DNA from: Rhodovulum sp. ES.010
GTDB taxonomy: Bacteria > Pseudomonadota > Alphaproteobacteria > Rhodobacterales > Rhodobacteraceae
NCBI RefSeq assembly: GCF_900142935.1
Contig: NZ_FSRS01000001.1
Coordinates: forward strand, 1,870,001 to 1,934,000
DNA: 64,000 bases
Direction: 5' to 3'
How positions within the stretch are numbered: the first letter of the stretch is position 1; each line of letters starts with the position of its first letter. The notes beneath the pieces were generated by a model. It was not told the DNA's origin. It searched no databases and was given only the letters and a program-made list of their open reading frames with translations. Shown here piece after piece: positions 27,723-36,371 of the stretch. Both the position numbers and the translations under genes were made by a program.

Positions 27723-28148
27723 CTAGAGCGCAGCGCCGTCGCGGTAGAGCCCGTAGCGTTCGACCATCACGCGATACTCGGCCGGAACGTCGCGGAACGA
27801 CAGCATGCCCACCGGACGGCCGGCGTCAAGCACCGGCAGGTGGCGGAACCTGCCCGCCATCATGATGGTCTGCGCATCGCTCAGGCTCTCGTCGATATCG
27901 GCCGTCGCGGGATCGGGTGTCATCACCCGGCCGACGGACGTTCCATCCATCGCAAGCCCGCGGCACACGGCGCGCCGGATCACGTCCCGCTCGGTCAGGA
28001 TACCGACAAGCCCCCCCTTCTCGATGACGGCCAGCGCGCCTTCGTCGCATGTTTCGAGCCGCCGGCACGCCTCGCGCAGGCTCGCCTCCGGCGCCGCGTG
28101 GCACAGTTTGCGTCCTTCAATGACACTGCGAATCAATTTGAAACCCAT
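27723..28148 (-). CDS. CBS-domain protein
   Basis: This 141-residue protein consists of two CBS motifs (about residues 12-65 and 75-130), with GLVGILTERDVIRRAVCRGL linking them and GRPVGMLSFRDVPAEYR closing the second. Paired CBS domains bind adenosine nucleotides and sense energy state. The start MGFKLIRSVIEGRKL was chosen because GGGAGGATTTTCTCC precedes it; a longer frame upstream lacks family similarity. No catalytic domain is fused, so its partner is unknown. Confidence 0.82.
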   Translation of the reverse strand: MGFKLIRSVIEGRKLCHAAPEASLREACRRLETCDEGALAVIEKGGLVGILTERDVIRRAVCRGLAMDGTSVGRVMTPDPATADIDESLSDAQTIMMAGRFRHLPVLDAGRPVGMLSFRDVPAEYRVMVERYGLYRDGAAL

Positions 28149-28290
28149 GGAGAAAATCCTCCCAACCAATACTCCCCCTCTTGCAGGGTAACATGTCGGG
28201 GCGTTCTGCATAGACGGGAATGCCCGACCCGGGCGCAGGTGTCGCCCGGAAGCCATTCCCTTGACTGCCCCCTTGTGGTTAGCTCGCCCC

Positions 28291-29385
28291 ATGGAGACGG
28301 ATTTTCTTGTGATCGGCGGCGGGATCGCCGGGGTGTCGGTCGGTGCCCGTCTGTCGCATCTGGGGCGGGTGGCGCTGCTAGAGGCCGAGACGGGCCTGGG
28401 CTACCACGCCTCCGGCCGGTCGGCGGCGCTGTTCGACATGTGCCTCGGCGCGGCGCCCATCGTTGCGTTGAACCGGGCGAGCCACGCGTATCACGCGACC
28501 GCGCATGGCGGGGTTCTGTCGGATCGCGGCCTGATGATCGTGGGCCGGGCCGAGGACGCGGCAATGTTCGAGACCGACCGCACCCATATGCGGCTGGAGC
28601 GCCTGACACTCGACGAGGCGCGCGCGTATCTGCCGATCCTGAACCCCGATCGCGTCGCCTTCGCGGGCTGGCATGCCGATGCCTGGGACGTGGACACCGA
28701 CCGGCTGATCCAGAACTTCGCCCGCGAGATCCGGGCCAATGGCGGCGCGGTGCGGACGGGCGCGCGCGTCACCGACATTGCGCGCACGGCGTCGGGGTGG
28801 CGCATCGAGGCCGGCGGCGAGATCGTCGAGACGCGGCTGCTGGTCAACGCCGCGGGCGCCTGGGTGGACGAGATTGCGCAGATGGCCGGCGTCGCGCCGC
28901 TGGGCTTCACGCCGATGCGCCGGTCGATGGCGCGGCTGCCCGCCCCCGGCGGGCATGACACGCGCGCCTGGCCGATGACGCTCGGCGCGGGCGAGCGTTG
29001 GTACTGCAAGCCAGACGCGGGCAAGCTCCTGGTCTCCCCCGCCGAGGAACACGCGGCGGAGCCCCACGACGCCTTCGCCGACGACATGGTCTTGGCCGAA
29101 GGGCTCGCCCGCTACGAGGAGATGGTGATCGAGCCGGTGACACGGGTCGAAACGAACTGGGCCGGGCTGCGGACCTTCGCGCCCGACCGGCTGCTGGTCG
29201 TGGGCTTCGACCCGGCCGACCCCGCCTTCTTCTGGCATGCGGGCCAAGGCGGCGTGGGGTTCCAGACCGCCCCGGCGGCGAGCCAGATGGCCGCCGATCT
29301 CGTGGCCGGCCGCGCACCCGAGATCGGGGCCGATATCGCCGCCGCCTTTTCGCCCCAGAGGTTCGCGTCATGTCCCGCCGTCTGA
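28291..29385 (+). CDS. FAD-dependent oxidoreductase (D-amino-acid oxidase superfamily)
   Basis: This 364-residue flavoprotein starts with the dinucleotide-binding motif DFLVIGGGIAGVSVGARLSH. The HASGRSAALFDMCLG segment follows, and the C-terminal FWHAGQGGVGFQTAPAAS closes the FAD site, as in DadA/glycine-oxidase relatives. It probably oxidises an amine or amino acid, but the substrate cannot be told. A TTG 30 bases upstream is open in frame but would precede the motif with unrelated residues. It overlaps the next gene by 16 bases. Confidence 0.82.
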   Translation: METDFLVIGGGIAGVSVGARLSHLGRVALLEAETGLGYHASGRSAALFDMCLGAAPIVALNRASHAYHATAHGGVLSDRGLMIVGRAEDAAMFETDRTHMRLERLTLDEARAYLPILNPDRVAFAGWHADAWDVDTDRLIQNFAREIRANGGAVRTGARVTDIARTASGWRIEAGGEIVETRLLVNAAGAWVDEIAQMAGVAPLGFTPMRRSMARLPAPGGHDTRAWPMTLGAGERWYCKPDAGKLLVSPAEEHAAEPHDAFADDMVLAEGLARYEEMVIEPVTRVETNWAGLRTFAPDRLLVVGFDPADPAFFWHAGQGGVGFQTAPAASQMAADLVAGRAPEIGADIAAAFSPQRFASCPAV

Positions 29386-30035
29386 ACCTGCCCGACAGCG
29401 CGTCGGTGGCCTCCCCTGGGGAGGACGGGCGGATGCACGCGCCCTCGGCCGCGCGCAACGCCGACGCGATCTGCGCGGTCATCGCCGAGCACGGCCCGGC
29501 GACCGGCCGCGCGCTGGAAATCGCCAGTGGCACGGGAGAGCATGCCGTGCGGATCGCCGCCTGCAGGCCGGATCTCGACTGGCAGCCCTCGGAAATCGAC
29601 CCGGCGCGGCGGGCCAGCATCGACGCCTGGGCTGCCCATGCGAAGCAACACAATATCCGCCCGGCCATCGCGCTGGACGCTTGCCGGCCGGGCTGGGGGG
29701 CGGCCCATGCGGGCTACGATCTCGTCTTCGCCAGCAACATCCTGCACCTGATCGGCCGCGCGGAGGCCGAAACGTTGATAACCGGGGCGGCGCGGGCCCT
29801 GGCCGCCGGAGGCGTGCTGATGATCTATGGCCCCTTCTCACGCGCGCACGGCTTCGCCAGCGACGGCGACGCCGCGTTTCACGCGGGCCTCGTCGCGCAG
29901 GACCCGTCCATCGGTTACAAGTCGAACCGGGACGTGGCCACCTGGATGCGCGCGGCGGGTCTGCTGCCCGAGGCACCGGTGGAGATGCCGGCCAACAACC
30001 TGACGCAGATCGCGAAAAAGCCGCTCGCACCTTGA
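29370..30035 (+). CDS. SAM-dependent methyltransferase, DUF938 type
   Basis: This 221-residue class I methyltransferase-like protein contains the SAM-binding motif ALEIASGTGEHAVRIAACRP and the acidic DWQPSEIDPARRASI strand end. LVFASNILHLIGRAEAE is the DUF938 family hallmark. The substrate is unknown. Its ATG lies inside the end of the oxidoreductase gene, indicating translational coupling. Confidence 0.85.
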   Translation: MSRRLNLPDSASVASPGEDGRMHAPSAARNADAICAVIAEHGPATGRALEIASGTGEHAVRIAACRPDLDWQPSEIDPARRASIDAWAAHAKQHNIRPAIALDACRPGWGAAHAGYDLVFASNILHLIGRAEAETLITGAARALAAGGVLMIYGPFSRAHGFASDGDAAFHAGLVAQDPSIGYKSNRDVATWMRAAGLLPEAPVEMPANNLTQIAKKPLAP

Positions 30036-30105
30036 CCGGAGTCAAGGTAAGGGCACCCCGAAACTGATGTTTCGGACTCGAATTTAAAAACCGACGGAGA
30101 CAAGC

Positions 30106-30462
30106 ATGGACTGGACCAGCAAACGCGACGCCACCAAGGACCAGTTGCGCCGGCTCAACAAGTCGATCCCCGACGCGACCCGCGCGTTCAGCGGGCTCGG
30201 CAAGGCGGTGAAGGAGGGCGGCGAGCTCGACTTCAAGACCAAGGAAATGATCGCGATGGGCATGGCGATCACGCTGCGCTGCGAGGCCTGCATCGTGTTG
30301 CACATGGAGGCGCTGGTGCGCGTCGGCGCGACGCGCGAGGAAGTGGGCGACGTGCTGTCCATGGCAATCCAGATGGGCGGCGGACCGGCGATGATGTACG
30401 CCGCCGCGGCGATGGAATGCTACGACCAGCTCATCGAGGAAAAGGCCCAGGCCGCCGAGTAG
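30106..30462 (+). CDS. Carboxymuconolactone decarboxylase/AhpD-family protein
   Basis: This 118-residue all-helical protein carries the AhpD-type redox motif Cys-Glu-Ala-Cys followed by His in LRCEACIVLHMEALVRVGA. That pair marks peroxidase-like members rather than true lactone decarboxylases. It probably acts as a small thiol peroxidase or disulfide reductant. A GGAG ribosome site precedes the ATG. It ends 7 bases from the convergent Hint gene. Confidence 0.85.
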   Translation: MDWTSKRDATKDQLRRLNKSIPDATRAFSGLGKAVKEGGELDFKTKEMIAMGMAITLRCEACIVLHMEALVRVGATREEVGDVLSMAIQMGGGPAMMYAAAAMECYDQLIEEKAQAAE

Positions 30463-30469
30463 ATCGGCC

Positions 30470-31111
30470 TCAGGGCTGGATCGGCCGGAACTCGACCTCG
30501 GCCGCGGCGCGATACTCGACCGGCGGATAGGCGGACGGGTCGCGTTTGAGTTGCGGGAACCGTTGCCAGAGCGATTCCCGCTCGGCCAGCCCAAGCGTGG
30601 CGATCACCTGCTGATCGGGGACCAGGCTTTCGACCGGCAACCCGTTCACCGTGAGGACCTGCGGGAAGTCGAAGACGAACTGATAGAAGGTCATTCCGTC
30701 GCCGGCGCGGTCGATATAGGCCGCGTCCGAGACACCGGCGAACTCGGCTGCCGCGACCAGCGCTGGCATGTCCTCGGGCCAGTCCGCGAGGCGCCAGCCG
30801 GGGATCAGCATACGGTGGTCGGGCGCCAGCAGGAGCGGATGCTGCGGCATCATCGGGCCGAGGGCCCGCGGCGTGAGCCGCACGGGCGCGAGCGCGGGCG
30901 TCGCGCGCACCGCCTCGGGAGTGAGCGTGCGGCGCCAGACGAGCCGGACCGGCTGCAGCCCGTTGCCGCGGGTCACGATCATGTCGCCTGGGCGCACGTT
31001 CTCGACCCGGCGCGGCCCGCAGGGCGTGCGCAGGTTGGCGCCCGCCCCCAGCCCGCCGGGGAAGGCGTCGGCACTGCCCACCACCGGGTCGATCTGCTCG
31101 AAAAAGCTCAT
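30470..31111 (-). CDS. Hint-domain protein
   Basis: This 213-residue protein has the Hint (hedgehog/intein) fold seen in many Rhodobacterales secreted proteins. TPCGPRRVENVRPGDMIVTR marks the start of the fold, LLLAPDHRMLIPGW is the conserved His block, and FDFPQVLTVNGLPVESL is near the end. The position where inteins carry the nucleophilic first Cys appears to be a Gly, so self-splicing or cleavage is doubtful. No signal peptide is seen from MSFFEQIDPVVG, which I chose because GGAGAC lies upstream. Confidence 0.75.
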   Translation of the reverse strand: MSFFEQIDPVVGSADAFPGGLGAGANLRTPCGPRRVENVRPGDMIVTRGNGLQPVRLVWRRTLTPEAVRATPALAPVRLTPRALGPMMPQHPLLLAPDHRMLIPGWRLADWPEDMPALVAAAEFAGVSDAAYIDRAGDGMTFYQFVFDFPQVLTVNGLPVESLVPDQQVIATLGLAERESLWQRFPQLKRDPSAYPPVEYRAAAEVEFRPIQP

Positions 31112-31400
31112 CGTCGCGTTTCCGTCTCCACGTGCGCACCGGGGACCCGTCGTTCCCGCGGCGAAGGAGAGCCGCTGGACACCGCCTGGCCTGCCGCACC
31201 ACAGATGCGCGAGCCGGGATGCGTCATCGGGCCTCCCTCCGCGCCCGGTTTCCCGAGCTACTCCATTTTCCGAATCAAGGGTTAACAAATCGTCTCCACC
31301 GCCGTGGAGGTCAAAACGGGGCCACGCAGCCCGGCCACGGTTGCCTGCAGCGCGCGGCGCGCTATCGTTAAGGGTGTCTTGGCGTGAAAGGAGCTACAGC
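31112..31400. other. Divergent intergenic region between the Hint and EF-hand genes
   Basis: The region is 289 bases and less GC-rich around 31245-31315, including the palindrome GTTAAC. No defined promoter or RNA structure could be supported. AAAGGAG at 31388-31394 is the ribosome site of the EF-hand gene. Confidence 0.4.
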
Positions 31401-31850
31401 ATGCCTCGCCCGATCCCGGCCGTCCTTGCCTTGGCCGTTATGGGCGGCAGCGCCAGCGCCGGCAGTTACACCCCAACACCCGGCGCTTTCGAGACCCGCT
31501 TCGTCGCGGAATGGGACCGCAACGGCAACGGCGTCGTGACCCTGGACGAGATCACCGCGCTGCCGGGGCACGTCTTCGGCCGCTTCGACCGCGACGGCGA
31601 CGGGCTGCTCGATCCGCGCGAGACGGCACGATTCGACGCTGCGCGCCAAGCCGATATACGCGCCGTCGGTGGGCGTTACGGCGCCGAGGTGGCGCGACAG
31701 GCCGGCGGCGTCAAGCTCGGGCGCAACGACATCGACGGCAATGGCCGCATCAGCCGGGCCGAGTTCCGCTTGGGCGGCGCCGACTGGCTGGCCATGCTCG
31801 ACCGCGACGGCAATGGCGTGGTCACCGCCCGCGATTTCGCCGCGCGCTGA
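31401..31850 (+). CDS. Secreted EF-hand calcium-binding protein
   Basis: This 149-residue protein has a signal peptide (MPRPIPAVLALAVMGGSASA) and four EF-hand loops: DRNGNGVVTLDE, DRDGDGLLDPRE, DIDGNGRISRAE and DRDGNGVVTARD. All keep Asp at positions 1 and 3 or equivalents, Gly at 6 and an acidic residue at 12 in most. It should bind Ca2+ in the periplasm or outside the cell. An AAAGGAG ribosome site fixes the start. Confidence 0.88.
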   Translation: MPRPIPAVLALAVMGGSASAGSYTPTPGAFETRFVAEWDRNGNGVVTLDEITALPGHVFGRFDRDGDGLLDPRETARFDAARQADIRAVGGRYGAEVARQAGGVKLGRNDIDGNGRISRAEFRLGGADWLAMLDRDGNGVVTARDFAAR

Positions 31851-31853
31851 CCC

Positions 31854-34352
31854 CTAAACGTCTACGCGAATGCGCGCATTGGTCGGGTCGTGGGGGCTAT
31901 CCTCGACGACTTCGGCCGGCCAGCGCTGGTCGAACAACTTGACCTCCAGCCGGGTGCCCGGCACGGCCATGTCCGGCATCACGTAGCCCATACCGATCGA
32001 CTTTCCGAAGGCCACCGAGTAGCCGCCCGAGGTCAGCCGCCCGACGGGGGGCTCGCCGGCGTACAGCGCCTCGCGGCCCCAGGGGTCGGCATCCGTGGGC
32101 CCGTCGATCAAGAAGGTCGCGCATTTGAAGCGGATACCCGTCGCGTCCATCGCAGCCTTGCCATGGAAAGCCTTGGACAGGTCCACGAAACGGTCGAGCC
32201 CCGCCTCCAGCGGCGTCGCGTCGCGGCCAAGCTCGGTGCCGAAGGCGCGGTAACTCTTCTCCTGCCGCAGCCAGTTCTGTGCCCGCGCACCGACGGGTTT
32301 CAGCCCGTGCGCCTCCCCCGCCGCCATCAGGCGGTCGAACAGGTGGTTCTGCATCTCCATCGGGTGATGCAGCTCCCATCCGAGCTCGCCGGTATAGGCC
32401 ACGCGGAGCGCCGTGACCGGCACCATGCCAAGCTCGATCTGGCGCGCCGAGAGCCAGGGGAAACGCTTGTTCGACAGCGCCGTCGCGGGCTCGGGGTCGC
32501 GGATCATCGCGTTCAGGATGTCGCGCGAGTTCGGCCCGGCCAGCGCGAAGACACCGAACTTGGTGGTCACGTCCTCAACGATCACGGGGCCGAACTCGGC
32601 GGTCTTGTCCTCGGCCGCCTTGATCAGGAAATCCTCGTCATAGGCATGCCAAGCACCCGCCGAAACCAGATAATAGACGTTTTCGGCCAGCCGCACGATG
32701 GTGTATTCGGTGCGTACCGTGCCGACCGTCGTCAGCGCGTAGGTCAGGTTGACCCGGCCGACCTTCGGCAGCCTGTTGCAGGTGAACCAGTCGAGGAAGG
32801 CGGTCGCGCCGGGTCCCTTCACGATATGCTTGGCAAAGGCGGTGGCGTCGATCACGCCGGCGGCCCCGCGGATCGCGTTCGCCTCGTCCACGGCGTATTG
32901 CCACCAGCCGCCGCGGCGGAAGCTGCGCGCGTCGTGGTCGAAATCGGGCGCCACATCATGGGGCGCGAAGTAGTTCGGCCGTTCCCAGCCGTTGACCTGC
33001 CCGAACTGCGCGCCCAGCGCCTTCATCCGGTCATAGCAGGGCGCGGTGCGCAGCGGCCGGCAGGCGGGGCGTTCCTCGTCGGGATGATGCAGGATGTAGA
33101 CATGCTCATACGCCTCCTCGTTCTTGCGGGCGGCGTATTCGGTGGTCATCCAGGGACCGTAGCGCCGGGGGTCGAGCGAGCCCATGTCGATCTCGGCCTC
33201 ACCCTCGACCATCAGGTCGGCGAGGTACTTGCCCGCACCGCCGGCCGCGGTGATGCCGAAGCTGAAGCCTTCGGCCAGCCAGATGTTGCGCAGGCCGGGC
33301 GCCGGGCCCAAGAGCGGGTTTCCGTCGGGCGTATAGCAGATCGGTCCGTTGTAGTCGTCCTTGAGCCCCACCTCCTCCGAGGACGGAAGCCGGTGGATCA
33401 TGGACATGTATTCCTCCTCGATCCGTTCCAGGTCGAGCGGGAAGAGGTCGGCGCGGAAGCTGTCGGGACAGCCATATTCGAAGCGCGCGGGCGCATTGCG
33501 TTCATAGGGTCCGAGGATCCAGCCGCCGCGTTCCTCGCGCACGTACCATTTGGCATCGGCGTCGCGCAGCACGGGGTGTTCCGCGTTGCCCTCTTTCCGC
33601 CAGGCGACCAGGGCCGGGTCGGGCTCGGTCACGATATACTGGTGCTCGACCGGGATCGCCGGGATCTTGATCCCCAGAAGGCGCGCGGTGCGCTGGGCGT
33701 GGTTCCCGGTGGCAGTCACCACGTGCTCGGCGGTGATTATGGTCTGTTCCTCGGTTGGCACGAGGTTACCGCCCTTCTCGGCCATTTTCGTGACCGTCAC
33801 CTTCCACTCGGACCCGGTCCATTCGTAGCCGTCGACCTGCCATTTCCGCTCGATCGTGGCTCCGAACTGGCGCGCGCCCTTGGCCATGGCCTGCGTCACG
33901 TCCGCCGGATTGATGTAGCCGTCGGTCGGATGGTAGATTGCGCCTTTCAGGTCGTCGGTACGGACCAGAGGCCAGCGTGCCTTGATCTCGTCGGGGCTCA
34001 GCCACTCGTAGGGCACGCCCACCGTCTCGGCGGTGGTGGCATAGAGCATGTATTCGTCCATGCGCGCCTGCGTCTGCGCCATCCGCAGGTTGCCCACCAC
34101 GTAGAAGCCGGGGTTGAGGCCGGTCTCTTCCTCGAGCCCCTTGTAGAACTTGATCGAGTAGTCGTGGATATGGGTCGTGGCATAGGACATGTTGAAATAC
34201 GGCAAGAGCCCCGCCGCGTGCCACGTCGACCCGCTCGTCAACTCGTCGCGCTCTAGCAGCATCGTGTCCCAGCCGGCGCGGGCCAGGTGATAAACGATCG
34301 AGGTGCCGACGGCACCGCCGCCGACGACGAGGGCTTTGACATGGGTCTTCAT
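31854..34352 (-). CDS. Dimethylglycine/sarcosine dehydrogenase-like flavoprotein with GcvT domain
   Basis: This 832-residue protein has an N-terminal FAD domain (VKALVVGGGAVGTSIVYHLA) with GSTWHAAGLLPYFNMSY, where the His is the usual site of covalent FAD attachment in dimethylglycine dehydrogenase. A middle FAO domain and a C-terminal GcvT/aminomethyl folate-binding domain (GELGWELHHPMEMQNHLFDR; SGGYSVAFGKSIGMGYVMPD) follow. It probably demethylates an N-methylated glycine derivative and passes one-carbon units to tetrahydrofolate. I started at MKTHVKALVVG; eight further residues upstream are open but unneeded. Confidence 0.88.
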   Translation of the reverse strand: MKTHVKALVVGGGAVGTSIVYHLARAGWDTMLLERDELTSGSTWHAAGLLPYFNMSYATTHIHDYSIKFYKGLEEETGLNPGFYVVGNLRMAQTQARMDEYMLYATTAETVGVPYEWLSPDEIKARWPLVRTDDLKGAIYHPTDGYINPADVTQAMAKGARQFGATIERKWQVDGYEWTGSEWKVTVTKMAEKGGNLVPTEEQTIITAEHVVTATGNHAQRTARLLGIKIPAIPVEHQYIVTEPDPALVAWRKEGNAEHPVLRDADAKWYVREERGGWILGPYERNAPARFEYGCPDSFRADLFPLDLERIEEEYMSMIHRLPSSEEVGLKDDYNGPICYTPDGNPLLGPAPGLRNIWLAEGFSFGITAAGGAGKYLADLMVEGEAEIDMGSLDPRRYGPWMTTEYAARKNEEAYEHVYILHHPDEERPACRPLRTAPCYDRMKALGAQFGQVNGWERPNYFAPHDVAPDFDHDARSFRRGGWWQYAVDEANAIRGAAGVIDATAFAKHIVKGPGATAFLDWFTCNRLPKVGRVNLTYALTTVGTVRTEYTIVRLAENVYYLVSAGAWHAYDEDFLIKAAEDKTAEFGPVIVEDVTTKFGVFALAGPNSRDILNAMIRDPEPATALSNKRFPWLSARQIELGMVPVTALRVAYTGELGWELHHPMEMQNHLFDRLMAAGEAHGLKPVGARAQNWLRQEKSYRAFGTELGRDATPLEAGLDRFVDLSKAFHGKAAMDATGIRFKCATFLIDGPTDADPWGREALYAGEPPVGRLTSGGYSVAFGKSIGMGYVMPDMAVPGTRLEVKLFDQRWPAEVVEDSPHDPTNARIRVDV

Positions 34353-34528
34353 GGGCCGCGACTCCGGTTCCTGCATGCGTTTTCCGGCTAGTTACGCAGA
34401 ATCCGCCCTGCCGTGAGAGGTTCATCCGACTTGGCGTGGCGCGAAAGCGACCTCGGCACGCACGTGTCGCCCCTCTGGACACCACCCGCGCCGGTCCGGA
34501 AAAACGGCTGCACGGTCAGGGGGGGCGC

Positions 34529-34894
34529 ATGCGACCGGACAACTTCTTCAACCTCGACAATGCCGAGGGCGGACGCGTACGCGAGCTTGCCCCCGGCATC
34601 AGCGCGCCGATTTTCACGGGCGAACGGGCGATGGTCTCGATCGTCCGCTTTGCGCCGAATACGCGCGGCGTGATGCATGACCACCCGGAGGAACAATGGG
34701 GCTCTTGCGTCGCGGGCGGCGGCACCCGCTTCCAGGGTGACGACGCGGTGCCCGTCTCGCCGGGGGATTTCTGGCGCACGCCGGGCGGCGTGCGCCACAC
34801 GATGGAAGCGGGCGACGAGGGACTTGTGGTGATGGACGTCTTCGCGCCGCCGCGAAAGGCCTACGAGACGCCCGGCAGCGGTTTCGGCGCGTAA
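34529..34894 (+). CDS. Cupin-domain protein
   Basis: This 121-residue single-domain beta-barrel shows cupin motif 1 as GVMHDHPEEQWGSCVAGGGT (His, His and Glu metal ligands) and motif 2 as VSPGDFWRTPGGVRHTMEAG (terminal His). It probably binds a divalent metal and a small ligand; no specific role can be given. A GGGGGG tract just upstream serves as the ribosome site. It is divergent from the dehydrogenase gene, which could mean related metabolism. Confidence 0.78.
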   Translation: MRPDNFFNLDNAEGGRVRELAPGISAPIFTGERAMVSIVRFAPNTRGVMHDHPEEQWGSCVAGGGTRFQGDDAVPVSPGDFWRTPGGVRHTMEAGDEGLVVMDVFAPPRKAYETPGSGFGA

Positions 34895-34904
34895 TGCGAT
34901 CCCC

Positions 34905-36371
34905 TCAGCGCGGCGTGGCGTCGAACTCCAGAAGTTCGACCGCGACGCTGCGCGTCTCATCCTGGGTGAAGCGATAGGGAAGAACGGCGGTGAAGCGCAG
35001 GACCGGCGCGGGCGCCTCGGTGCCCGGATAGCCATGTTCGCGCAGCCAGGGCAGCGTCCGCCCCTCGCCTCCGCCGATCACCACAAGCCGCCCCGAGGGC
35101 TCGGCGAGCAACCGGGTGGGAAAGGGTGGCAGAACCTCCCAATCGGGACGGTGCAAGAGCAGGTTGCCGGTGTAGTAATGGTCTCCGAGGAGCGCGGGCA
35201 CCTCGCCCAACTCGCGTTCGATCGCCTCGGCCAGGAGTTCGACGCGCAGGGAATCGCTGCCCGCCCCGCGCAGCCGCGTATCGGCGATCGCCCCCAGCAA
35301 GAGGACGGCCAGCCCGGCCACCGCGCCCAGATAGATTCGCAGGGCGCGGGCGGATGCCTCGCGGAACAGCAGCGTCGCGACCGGCGGCGCGGCCAACATG
35401 AAGAGCGGCAGGAGCCAACGCGCGCGGACCAGCGTCACATCCGCCAGCACCACCCCGACCGCCACCAGCCCGGCGCCGATCAGCGCCGCGCGCAGCATCA
35501 GCGTCTCATAGGGGCGCGGGGTCGGCAGGCGGCGCAGGGCCAACCCCCGCATCAGCACGAAAAGGATCAACAGCGGCACCAGTTCCACCAGACCGCCGCT
35601 CGCCATCTCGCCCAAGCCCTGCGGCCAGAGCGGCCCGGCAAGCTCGGCCGCGCCCTTGCGAAACTCCCACAGGTCAGAGAACGTCGCCTGCGGACGGGTG
35701 AGCATCGCGCCATAGGGCACGGCGATGACCGCCACTACCGCGAGCAGCGACAGCCCCAACCGCCGGTCGACCAACACCGCGCGGTAACTCGGCATCGTGA
35801 GGGCCGCCAGCATCAGGGCGGGGGGCACGAGCCAGTAATTGGGTTTGGCCAGCCCGCCAAGCCCGACCGCCAGCCCGAAAAGCAGGAAAGCCTCCACGCC
35901 GGGCCGCCGCATCAGGTGCAGGAAGGCGGCCAGCGTCGCGGCCGTCATCACCGCAAGCGCCTCCGTGTGCGAGCCGGTGCGCTGCGCCCACCACGCAAGA
36001 TTGGGGATCAGCGCAAGCGCGAGCGTGCCCGCCATCGCCAAGCGCGCGCCCGCCTGCGGCCTCAGCGCCGCGAGCATCAGCGCGTAGGTCGTGAATAGGG
36101 CGAGATTCTTGGCCACCATCAGCCCAAGGGTGCCGACGCCGAAAACGTCGAACATGAGCGTCTGGTACCAATTATAGAGCGGCGGCTGCGAGCCGATGGC
36201 GAGGTGCCAGTCACGGGCGAGCACCACCATCTCGGCCTCGTCGCCTTCGAAGCTGCCCCCGAGCGCGACCCGGAGCGCGGCCTGGGCCGCGAAATAGGCC
36301 GCCAGCGCCGCCAGAAACAGAGCCGTGACGCGCGCTTCGCCGGCCTCGTCGGTCTGAAAGCGCGCTGTCAT
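34905..36371 (-). CDS. ArnT/PMT-like membrane glycosyltransferase, copy 2
   Basis: This 488-residue polytopic protein has about 11 transmembrane helices. The acidic EGDEAEMVVLARDWH in the first periplasmic loop is the catalytic Asp/Glu region of GT-C (family 39/83) enzymes, which use lipid-linked sugars. The smaller soluble C-terminal part lies after about residue 370. The acceptor is unknown. Its start overlaps the stop of the upstream paralogue by 4 bases (ATGA), so the pair forms one translational unit. Confidence 0.82.
   Translation of the reverse strand: MTARFQTDEAGEARVTALFLAALAAYFAAQAALRVALGGSFEGDEAEMVVLARDWHLAIGSQPPLYNWYQTLMFDVFGVGTLGLMVAKNLALFTTYALMLAALRPQAGARLAMAGTLALALIPNLAWWAQRTGSHTEALAVMTAATLAAFLHLMRRPGVEAFLLFGLAVGLGGLAKPNYWLVPPALMLAALTMPSYRAVLVDRRLGLSLLAVVAVIAVPYGAMLTRPQATFSDLWEFRKGAAELAGPLWPQGLGEMASGGLVELVPLLILFVLMRGLALRRLPTPRPYETLMLRAALIGAGLVAVGVVLADVTLVRARWLLPLFMLAAPPVATLLFREASARALRIYLGAVAGLAVLLLGAIADTRLRGAGSDSLRVELLAEAIERELGEVPALLGDHYYTGNLLLHRPDWEVLPPFPTRLLAEPSGRLVVIGGGEGRTLPWLREHGYPGTEAPAPVLRFTAVLPYRFTQDETRSVAVELLEFDATPR

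Noticed and set aside
28261..28290. TTG at 28261 as the start of the FAD oxidoreductase
   Set aside because: It adds ten residues not expected before the FAD-binding motif, whereas the ATG at 28291 gives the usual short lead.
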